Part shown: piece by piece, positions 1 through 4,729 of the stretch | Numbering within the stretch: position 1 is the first letter of the stretch | Layout of the letters: every line of letters starts with the position of its first letter | Origin: Candidatus Dadabacteria bacterium | Lineage (GTDB): Bacteria; Desulfobacterota_D; UBA1144; Nemesobacterales; CSP1-2 | DNA length: 5,730 bases | Direction of reading: 5' to 3' | NCBI GenBank assembly: GCA_022615255.1 | Contig: JAKEHC010000076.1 | Span: 1-5,730, forward strand | Position numbers and translations under genes: made by a program | The notes under the pieces: model-generated | What the model was told of the DNA's origin: nothing | The model's database searches: none | What the model saw: the letters and a program-made list of their open reading frames with translations, nothing else

Positions 1-10
1 ATGTCTCTAC
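1..10. repeat. Possible right half of a palindromic repeat cut by the window edge
   Basis: The bases GTCTCTAC at 3-10 are identical to the right end of the perfect palindrome at 159-188 (GTCTCTAC at 180-187). The matching left half, if it exists, lies outside the window. An 8-base match can arise by chance, so this is tentative. The rest of 11-90 shows no gene or structure that I can support. Confidence 0.3.
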
Positions 11-91
11 TTTTGTCCCCATGGTAAACCAATGGATGTATTTGGGTTAATTGATATATACCAAAAAGAGAAAATCTTCTCTAGTGAACGG

Positions 92-107
92 TGCAATGCA
101 TTTTGCA
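92..107. repeat. Small hairpin around AATGCATT
   Basis: TGCAA at 92-96 can pair with TTGCA at 103-107 around a short loop; the self-complementary octamer AATGCATT lies at 95-102. The octamer TGCAATGC at 92-99 recurs at 134-141. The element sits within a repeat-rich spacer beside two larger palindromes, so it is probably a decayed member of the same kind of dispersed repeat. No function can be assigned. Confidence 0.35.
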
Positions 108-128
108 GGAAACACATATATGCGTTCC
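108..128. repeat. Imperfect palindromic repeat, CATATATG core (copy 1)
   Basis: This 21-base segment has GGAA at one end and TTCC at the other, around a CATATATG core. It shares 14 consecutive bases, CATATATGCGTTCC (115-128), with a copy at 2910-2923 in the other large spacer of the window. It is less symmetrical than that copy because of one extra base and one mismatch, which suggests decay. The shared layout, GGAA near an outer edge and GCGTTCC on the right, indicates a common repeat family. Confidence 0.55.
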
Positions 129-158
129 ACATATGCAATGCGGGACAGGCTTGCCCTG

Positions 159-188
159 AGTAGAGACGCAAAATTTTGCGTCTCTACT
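159..188. repeat. Perfect 30-bp palindrome just past the end of purB
   Basis: Positions 159-173 (AGTAGAGACGCAAAA) are exactly complementary to 174-188, giving 15 matched pairs with no interruption. Transcribed, it would fold into a strong hairpin of roughly 13 pairs with a small A/U-rich loop. It begins 7 bases beyond the purB stop codon (195-197, minus strand), so it would form the 3' end of the purB message. It has no T-run on its far side (CTCAGGGC in the minus-strand sense), so it is not a canonical intrinsic terminator. It could still block exonucleases or assist termination. The arms GTAGAGACGC / GCGTCTCTAC look like a dispersed genomic palindromic repeat. Confidence 0.85.
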
Positions 189-194
189 AATATA

Positions 195-1499
195 TTAATT
201 ATCCCTTTCACTGAAAACCCTTTCGAAAATATAATCCACATTTTTTAAATCATGGGATACGTTGAAGCACTCTTCTATCTCATCGAGAGAGAGGCGGGTC
301 GTTATCTCCTTGTCATTAAGAATCAGGTCTTTGAAGTTATCCTTACCCTTGAAGCTTTTCATCGCGTTTCTCTGAACCACCCCATAAGCCTTTTCCCTTG
401 ATAAGCCCATGTCAATTAGTTTAAGCAATACCTTTTCTGAAAAAATAACGCCTTTGGTGAGCCAGAGGTTTTTTCCCATATTTTCTGGATATATTTCGAG
501 CGCCTCAAGGAGTTCCCGAAGTCGAACAAGCATAAAATCAACTAATATGGTGGCATCAGGGCCTATTACCCTCTCTACGGATGAGTGACTGATATCACGC
601 TCGTGCCAGAGGGGTATATTCTCGAGTGAGGAAATTGCGTAAGAGCGTACTATCCTTGAAAGCCCGCACAGGTTTTCAGAAAGTATAGGGTTTCTCTTAT
701 GGGGCATGGCGGACGAGCCCTTCTGCCCCTCCGTAAACGGCTCTTCAAGCTCCAGCACCTCTGTCTTTTGAAAGTGTCTTATCTGAACTGCTATCTTTTC
801 AATCGATGACGCTATTATAGCAAGTGTGAGAAAATACTCCGCGTGTATGTCGCGCTGTATAACCTGTGTGGAAATCCTCGCCGGCTTAAGCCCAAGAACA
901 CCGCAAACATGCTTTTCTACAAAAGGAGGCACGTTTGCGAAGGTACCAACAGCGCCGGAGATCTTCCCTACGCTTACTGCATTCCTCGCCCTTTCCATCC
1001 GCTCAAGGTCTCTTTTCATCTCGTCATACCAGAGCGCAAAGACAAGGCCCAAGGTTATAGGCTCGGCGTGAATCCCATGGGTTCTTCCTATCATGTGTGT
1101 ATGCTTATGTTTAAACGAAAGTCCCTTAAGAACCTTGATCACCTTTTTTATATCTTCAATTATTATCTCAGCAGCATCCCTCAATTGAAGCGCAAACGCC
1201 GTATCCAAAACATCTGATGAGGTAAGCCCGATATGAATATACCGCGACTCCTCTCCAACATATTCTGAAAGAGCGGTAAGAAAGGCTATTACATCGTGCT
1301 TTAGTGTCTTCTCAAGCTCGTTAACCCTTGATAAATCAAACCTTGCACGTTTCTTAATCCTTGTGAGAGCCTTGGTCGGAACCCGTCCAATCTTTGCCCA
1401 GGCTTCGCAGGCGGCTAGCTCGATACGAAGCCAGGTCCGGTATTTATTTTCCTCACTCCAGATTCTTGACATTTGAGGTCGTGAGTATCTTTGAATCAT
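195..1499 (-). CDS. purB: Adenylosuccinate lyase (PurB)
   Basis: This 434-residue cytoplasmic enzyme of the fumarase/aspartase superfamily acts twice in purine synthesis. It releases fumarate from SAICAR to give AICAR, and from adenylosuccinate to give AMP. The fumarate-lyase signature GSSAMPHKRNP lies at residues 261-271; S262/S263 in this flexible loop is the expected catalytic base. The conserved histidines H68 (KHDV), H89 (YIHIGLTSSD) and H141 (GRTHGIHAEP) fall at the positions known for the short PurB type of Bacillus and Thermotoga. An adenylosuccinate-lyase C-terminal domain occupies roughly 350-430. Length is typical and no key residue is missing. The ATG overlaps the stop of the upstream hydrolase gene (ATGA at 1496-1499). 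An AGGAG stands 13 bases upstream, rather far, so translation is probably coupled to the gene before it. A strong palindrome follows the stop. Confidence 0.97.
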   Translation of the reverse strand: MIQRYSRPQMSRIWSEENKYRTWLRIELAACEAWAKIGRVPTKALTRIKKRARFDLSRVNELEKTLKHDVIAFLTALSEYVGEESRYIHIGLTSSDVLDTAFALQLRDAAEIIIEDIKKVIKVLKGLSFKHKHTHMIGRTHGIHAEPITLGLVFALWYDEMKRDLERMERARNAVSVGKISGAVGTFANVPPFVEKHVCGVLGLKPARISTQVIQRDIHAEYFLTLAIIASSIEKIAVQIRHFQKTEVLELEEPFTEGQKGSSAMPHKRNPILSENLCGLSRIVRSYAISSLENIPLWHERDISHSSVERVIGPDATILVDFMLVRLRELLEALEIYPENMGKNLWLTKGVIFSEKVLLKLIDMGLSREKAYGVVQRNAMKSFKGKDNFKDLILNDKEITTRLSLDEIEECFNVSHDLKNVDYIFERVFSERDN

Positions 1500-2248
1500 A
1501 CTATTACAACATCTCCTAAGGCTCTTCTTTTAGCAACCATTAGCCTTACATGCTCTATACCGTTTCTTAAAAGGACAGAAGACGCGCTGTCCAAAGCCCT
1601 CACTGGCGTATTATTTACCTCACTTAAATGGGCGAGTAGAACGTGCCTAAGACCCTCGTGTATAAGGTCGTTAAGAAGCCCGGATGCATCTTCATTTGAA
1701 AGATGTCCCAAGCGGCTTTTTATCCTCTGTTTTAACTCCCATGGGTAGGAGCTATATAAAAGCATACCTTCATCGTAGTTGAATTCTAAAATAAGCGCAT
1801 TTGATCCCTTTAATCTTTCCTTTACAAGAGCGGTTACAGAACCGATGTCCGTTACGACGCCTAACTTTGTATGGTCTGTCTCAATTGTAAATCCCACCGG
1901 GTCGAGAGCATCGTGAGGAACCGGAAATGGGGTAACTAGAGCACCGTTTAGAGAAAAACTACGACCTGGCTCAAATTCTTTAAGGTCTTCCACCCTATCC
2001 TTCCAGATAGAAACCGTGCTTGATGAAACATAAACAGGCGCCTTGATCGAGGGAAGAGCGGCGGCATGATCCGTATGCTCATGGGTAATGAGCACCGCAT
2101 TTATATCTGACATTTGAACACCCAGTTTCTTAAGCCTGGCTGTGAGTTGTCTATGGCTTATACCAGCATCCACTAGAATTTTTGTCTTTTCCGTCTCGAC
2201 AAAAAGAGAATTTCCTGAACTTCCGCTTGCAAGCGTGCAGATTTTCAT
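1496..2248 (-). CDS. YycJ/WalJ-like metallo-beta-lactamase-fold hydrolase
   Basis: This 250-residue protein, probably cytoplasmic, has a complete metallo-beta-lactamase-fold metal site. HEHTDH (residues 56-61) supplies H56, H58, D60 and H61, and H112 (PHDA), D134 (VVTDIG) and H182 (LGHLSN) are candidates for the remaining ligands. The N-terminus MKICTLASGSSGNS and the segments DAGISHRQL and LILEFNYDEGML are typical of the YycJ/WalJ group, a family of about 250-265 residues. YycJ-type proteins have been linked to DNA repair or nuclease activity and, in some Firmicutes, to the WalRK locus. The true substrate here is unknown. The ATG fits the family N-terminus, although only a weak GGA-like ribosome site precedes it. 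It is the first gene of a two-gene operon and overlaps purB by four bases. No two-component genes are nearby, so the WalRK-type context is absent. Confidence 0.9.
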   Translation of the reverse strand: MKICTLASGSSGNSLFVETEKTKILVDAGISHRQLTARLKKLGVQMSDINAVLITHEHTDHAAALPSIKAPVYVSSSTVSIWKDRVEDLKEFEPGRSFSLNGALVTPFPVPHDALDPVGFTIETDHTKLGVVTDIGSVTALVKERLKGSNALILEFNYDEGMLLYSSYPWELKQRIKSRLGHLSNEDASGLLNDLIHEGLRHVLLAHLSEVNNTPVRALDSASSVLLRNGIEHVRLMVAKRRALGDVVIV

Positions 2249-2260
2249 TTCCGATCCGAT

Positions 2261-2297
2261 ATTATAGAGTATTAGTTACGTAAGGTTTATTTGTCAA
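2261..2297 (-). promoter_or_regulatory. Candidate promoter for the hydrolase-purB operon
   Basis: On the minus strand a perfect -35-like TTGACA lies at 2292-2297 and a perfect -10-like TATAAT at 2261-2266. They are 25 bases apart, too far to act together as a standard sigma-70 pair. The TTGACA may instead use the weaker AATACT at 2268-2273 (18-base spacer), or the TATAAT may act with a poor -35. Either choice places the transcript start only about 5-13 bases before the hydrolase ATG. The region must carry the promoter for this operon because the next gene diverges, but the exact boxes are uncertain. Confidence 0.4.
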
Positions 2298-2318
2298 CTG
2301 TTAATTTCCTATTATGGT
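2291..2318 (+). promoter_or_regulatory. Candidate promoter for the DUF4505-like gene
   Basis: TTGTCA at 2291-2296 and TATGGT at 2313-2318 have a 16-base spacer and resemble a sigma-70 promoter reading right. The predicted transcript start is near 2325. The -35 box overlaps a TTGACA on the opposite strand, so the two divergent genes may share this spot. The call rests on sequence resemblance only. Confidence 0.35.
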
Positions 2319-2329
2319 ATGCTATTTCT

Positions 2330-2806
2330 ATGGAGGGAGAAGGAATCCGAAAGCACTATTATTATATGGACAAAGAGGGAACCCTTTTCTTTGAGCGGAA
2401 CGAGATTGGAGACCCCTGGGTTTATAGATTTTTCCTAAGGTCTTTAAAGCAGGGAGACGATGGCAGGTTTCTTGTGATATGCGAAAATGAACACTGCTAC
2501 ATAGAGGCCGAGGATGTCCCATATGTAATTAATGATATATCAGTTACAGAATCTGAAAAAGAGGAGATATCGCAAATAGAGCTTCTTTTTAGGGGTGGAT
2601 ATAAAGAGGCGCTTGATCCATCCACGCTTCACATAGGAAAAGGCAACGTTCTTTACTGCCGGGTGAGAAAGGGAAGGTTCATTGCAAGGTTTAACAGAAG
2701 GTCGTATTATCGTATGGTTAATTTTATCTCTTATAACGATAAAACGGGCGAATTCCTGATTAACGTTAATGGGAGACCATACGCTATAATGTCATACCAT
2801 CTTTAA
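2330..2806 (+). CDS. DUF4505/UPF0598-like protein of unknown function
   Basis: This is a protein of 158 residues from the ATG at 2330, with no signal peptide, membrane segment or visible catalytic motif. The opening RKHYYYMDKEGTLFF, the central YCRVRKGRFIARFNRRSYY and the closing sheet-like segments resemble the DUF4505/UPF0598 family. That family includes bacterial proteins and a human protein (C8orf82), and its function is unknown. DUF1285 proteins are a similar-looking alternative. The assignment is from memory of family style, not a search. The start is uncertain. In-frame options are TTG 2291, ATG 2330, ATG 2366 and possibly a rare ATC at 2345. The only good ribosome site (2332-2343) lies downstream of ATG 2330 and 8 bases before the ATC, where family similarity seems to begin. 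The gene is transcribed away from the hydrolase-purB operon and appears to stand alone. Confidence 0.7.
   Translation: MEGEGIRKHYYYMDKEGTLFFERNEIGDPWVYRFFLRSLKQGDDGRFLVICENEHCYIEAEDVPYVINDISVTESEKEEISQIELLFRGGYKEALDPSTLHIGKGNVLYCRVRKGRFIARFNRRSYYRMVNFISYNDKTGEFLINVNGRPYAIMSYHL
2332..2343 (+). promoter_or_regulatory. Strong purine-rich ribosome site inside the annotated 5' end
   Basis: GGAGGGAGAAGG is a near-ideal Shine-Dalgarno region, but it begins at the third base of the ATG at 2330 and so cannot serve that codon. Its GGAGG ends 8 bases before an in-frame ATC at 2345 and 29 bases before the next ATG at 2366. Only the ATC is at a normal distance. It either marks a rare non-ATG start or is a chance result of the Gly/Glu codons in MEGEG. 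Confidence 0.4.
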
Positions 2807-2830
2807 ACTATATAGAGCTCGTTTAAGATG
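2798..2830 (+). terminator. Hairpin overlapping the DUF4505-like gene stop; weak terminator candidate
   Basis: CATCTTTAAAC at 2798-2808 pairs with GTTTAAGATG at 2821-2830 with one bulged T, giving about 10 pairs around a 12-base loop. It spans the stop codon at 2804-2806. The stem is AT-rich and no T-run follows on the plus strand, so it is a poor intrinsic terminator. It may simply protect the message end. Confidence 0.3.
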
Positions 2831-2895
2831 ATTTACCATGAAATATCCTGCAAGCTTTAGAGTACGGTCTTATAATAATACCGCCACAAACCTGT

Positions 2896-2981
2896 GCCTG
2901 TACGGAAAGCATATATGCGTTCCCTACGTTAAGATTCCTTGCGGAGTTCACGCTGAACACCTCGGTTTCCGCAGTACAGGC
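2896..2981. repeat. Long inverted repeat with GCCTGTAC arms
   Basis: GCCTGTAC at 2896-2903 is exactly complementary to GTACAGGC at 2974-2981. The next bases inward, GGAAA (2904-2908) and TTTCC (2966-2970), also pair if a three-base bulge (GCA, 2971-2973) is allowed. The interval contains a smaller hairpin, GTTCA (2946-2950) with TGAAC (2954-2958). The left arm is shared with the palindrome at 2900-2927, so the two folds exclude each other. No transposase or target duplication is visible. Confidence 0.6.
2900..2927. repeat. Imperfect 28-bp palindrome, CATATATG core (copy 2)
   Basis: This palindrome is centred between 2913 and 2914. Of 14 pairs, 12 match, the exceptions being 2908/2919 and 2903/2924. 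The right half, GCGTTCCCTAC, has the same frame as the right half of the palindrome at 159-188, GCGTCTCTAC. Its CATATATGCGTTCC (2910-2923) is identical to 115-128. It is therefore probably another copy of the same dispersed palindromic repeat family, with a different core. Confidence 0.65.
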
Positions 2982-3005
2982 TCTGTGAACGTTCTCGGAA
3001 TGACA
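2932..3005. repeat. Intergenic repeat bounded by AGATTCC and GGAATGACA
   Basis: The segment opens with AGATTCC (2932-2938) and closes with CTCGGAATGACA (2994-3005), so ATTCC and GGAAT form outer inverted ends about 68 bases apart. From general familiarity, many bacterial genomes carry intergenic repeats running from GATTCC to CGGAATGACA around a hairpin; this looks like a longer version. GAACGTTC at 2987-2994 is a further small palindrome. The element sits just before the ribosome site of the lipoprotein gene and would lie in its leader if transcription starts upstream. Family membership is inferred, not searched. Confidence 0.5.
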
Positions 3006-3020
3006 AAAAGAGTTAAAAAA

Positions 3021-3025
3021 GGAGG
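3021..3025 (+). promoter_or_regulatory. Ribosome-binding site of the lipoprotein gene
   Basis: GGAGG, preceded by a run of A, lies 6 bases before the ATG at 3032. This strong site fixes the start of the lipoprotein and argues against the overlapping frame that begins at 2838, which has no such site. Confidence 0.85.
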
Positions 3026-3031
3026 AGCAAT

Positions 3032-3577
3032 ATGTATAGCAATAGAGTCAGGAAATTAATCCAAATAGGTTCAATATTATCTCTTCTTATTTTGATTGGA
3101 TGCGGCACTAAAAAAACAGTGCTTTATAAGCCACTCCCGGAAGAGGTAGCCAGTTATCAGGTCATCGTCATACCGAACTTTAGCGAAAGCGAAGAATATT
3201 GGGTTCCGCTGGACTCAGTCTCAGAAATCCCGGATATGGTAGCAGAAAAGTTAAGAGTGAGTAATCACTTTGTTGAGATAAGCCGCACCGAGACCAATTC
3301 CACATCCGGAGGCAGAGCGCTCCTGGTCAAGGGAACGGTGACTGACTACGACCCCGGATGCAAGCTCAGGGAATGGTGGTCTTTGGGAATTAACGATTGG
3401 GGAAAAAGCAAGTTATATGTCAGGGTGAAGTTAATTGATAAAGCTACAGGTGAAGTGATAGCTGATGGTGAGATGCAAGGAAGAGCCAAAGAACCTGGCA
3501 CTGGCGCAAGCAGGTATACACGGGTAGTGGATGAGATAGTGAGATTCATACAAAGCGTGAATGAAGAAAGCTCATAA
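3032..3577 (+). CDS. DUF4410-like outer-membrane lipoprotein
   Basis: This 181-residue secreted lipoprotein has a basic start (MYSNRVRK), a hydrophobic stretch at about 9-22 and a lipobox LIGC with the lipidated cysteine at residue 24. Signal peptidase II would cut before C24. Gly rather than Asp follows the cysteine, which favours outer-membrane sorting in enterobacterial terms. The mature part has the alternating pattern of the DUF4410 family: an early strand QVIVIPNF (43-50), then ALLVKGTVTDYDPG (96-109), a glycine/tryptophan-rich turn, and KLYVRVKLIDKATGEVIADGEMQGRAK (127-153). Function is unknown; such proteins are periplasm-facing and have no recognised catalytic residues. GGAGG 6 bases upstream supports the start. 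It lies 147 bases before the PIN-TRAM gene on the same strand with no clear terminator between, but its leader is a repeat-rich spacer, so it may be a separate unit or a later insertion. Confidence 0.85.
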   Translation: MYSNRVRKLIQIGSILSLLILIGCGTKKTVLYKPLPEEVASYQVIVIPNFSESEEYWVPLDSVSEIPDMVAEKLRVSNHFVEISRTETNSTSGGRALLVKGTVTDYDPGCKLREWWSLGINDWGKSKLYVRVKLIDKATGEVIADGEMQGRAKEPGTGASRYTRVVDEIVRFIQSVNEESS

Positions 3578-3724
3578 CAAACCTAGATTAATTACAAGAC
3601 ATATACCGCTTATTAAAAAAAGGGGGAAAGAAAATGGGCTTACCCGGCTTGTGAAAGCAGTTATTTTGACTTATATTTAATCTTATCTAAAAGCACGGGG
3701 AGAAGAGAAGGGGGTGAGGACGAG

Positions 3725-4729
3725 ATGAAAACTAAAATACCTTTTTCGGTCTTGGCAGCGGCGTTGGGTTTTTTGGTCGCATACCCATTGCACGGCCTTA
3801 TAACTGCAGCCATTTTTGGGATTGCTATTGGAACGTTAGCATTTGTCGTCGTATGGGGACTCGAGTCAAAGATGAATGAATTCACTCCAAGGTCAATACT
3901 TGGAGGAGGAATAGGGATTGTAGTAGCATCCTTATCCTTTTTTGCATTAAAAGCAGCGCTTGATAGCTTGAGGATACCGTCAAATATTATCTCCTACATT
4001 GTACCGATTATCTTTCTTCTCCTGTTTTATCTAGGGATTACAATAGGAGTAAGAAAGGGGTTTGAGATAGATCAAGCGGCTAGAAGAACATACGCTAAGA
4101 ACAACTATACGACCCCAAAGATACTAGACACAAGCGTGATTATAGACGGAAGGATTGCAGATGTCGCTGATGCTGGATTTATGGAGGGTATTATGATAGT
4201 TCCCAAGTTTATAATTAAGGAACTCCAATATATAGCCGACTCCCCCGATCCTCTAAAACGGGTAAGGGGAAGAAGGGGACTCGATGTACTGAAGCGTATG
4301 CAGGGGATACCCAACATCGCAATCAAGATCACAAGCCACGATTTTCCACGGGTGAGAGAAGCAGACCTAAAACTAGTTGAGCTTGCAAAGAGCCTAAGGG
4401 GAATTATTATCACGAATGATTTCAATTTGAATAAGGTCGCAGGGCTTCACGGGGTAAAGGTGCTTAATCTAAACCAACTTTCCAGCGCGCTTAAGCCGAT
4501 AGTGCTTCCAGGAGAGACGATGAACATACGAGTAGTTAAAGAAGGCAAGGAAGAAAACCAGGGTGTAGGTTATCTAGAAGATGGAACTATGGTAGTCGTA
4601 GACGATGCCAGGAAATATGTGGGTAGGGAAATCGAGGTTTCTGTAACCAGTGTGCTTCAGACCCCTACTGGCAGAATGATCTTCTCAAGGGTTAAAGAAG
4701 AAAGCTTGATCTCAAATATTCATGTCTGA
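3725..4729 (+). CDS. yacL: YacL-type membrane protein with PIN and TRAM domains
   Basis: This is a 334-residue protein. The N-terminus has about four hydrophobic segments (roughly 6-21, 23-44, 57-76 and 88-109), followed by a cytoplasmic PIN domain (about 131-255) and a TRAM domain (about 262-325). The PIN domain opens with KILDTSVIIDGRI. Its acidic metal-site candidates are D135, E166, D214 and D232 (ITNDFN), all present, consistent with a Mg-dependent ribonuclease fold. TRAM domains bind RNA, so the architecture points to membrane-tethered RNA processing, but the family's substrate is not established. The layout matches Bacillus YacL, which also lies upstream of ispD and ispF there. A GAGG 5 bases before the ATG supports the start. 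The last 8 bases overlap ispD, so the two are probably translated from one message. No CarD-type regulator gene, often found beside yacL elsewhere, is seen upstream. Confidence 0.93.
   Translation: MKTKIPFSVLAAALGFLVAYPLHGLITAAIFGIAIGTLAFVVVWGLESKMNEFTPRSILGGGIGIVVASLSFFALKAALDSLRIPSNIISYIVPIIFLLLFYLGITIGVRKGFEIDQAARRTYAKNNYTTPKILDTSVIIDGRIADVADAGFMEGIMIVPKFIIKELQYIADSPDPLKRVRGRRGLDVLKRMQGIPNIAIKITSHDFPRVREADLKLVELAKSLRGIIITNDFNLNKVAGLHGVKVLNLNQLSSALKPIVLPGETMNIRVVKEGKEENQGVGYLEDGTMVVVDDARKYVGREIEVSVTSVLQTPTGRMIFSRVKEESLISNIHV

Noticed and set aside
51..248. Open frame of 65 codons on the plus strand over the left spacer, and a similar one opposite (47-241)
   Set aside because: Both run across the palindromes and into the end of purB, with no ribosome site and no recognisable protein. 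Frames read through palindromes open on both strands at once, as seen here.
826..1217. Two plus-strand open frames opposite purB
   Set aside because: They are shadows of a fully conserved enzyme gene on the other strand, with no ribosome sites and no family resemblance.
108..2927. CRISPR array
   Set aside because: The repeats are few, palindromic, unevenly spaced across two spacers and lack regular unique spacers or cas genes.
2838..3059. Open frame of 73 codons before and overlapping the lipoprotein start
   Set aside because: It is made almost wholly of the inverted-repeat DNA at 2896-3005, lacks a ribosome site and overlaps the well-supported lipoprotein start in another frame.
3634..3654. 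Six-codon open frame MGLPGL before the PIN-TRAM gene, preceded by a purine run (A7 G5)
   Set aside because: It could be a leader peptide, but there is no attenuator hairpin, no repeated regulatory codon and no terminator beyond it. A short frame like this is expected by chance.
3666..3694. TTGACT with AT-rich sequence downstream, as a promoter for the PIN-TRAM gene
   Set aside because: No acceptable -10 box lies 16-18 bases downstream; the nearest, TATCTA at 3684-3689, is only 12 bases away.
3578..3724. Intrinsic terminator between the lipoprotein and PIN-TRAM genes
   Set aside because: I found no GC-rich stem followed by a T-run. The stretch holds only A-rich and purine-rich sequence plus the PIN-TRAM ribosome site.
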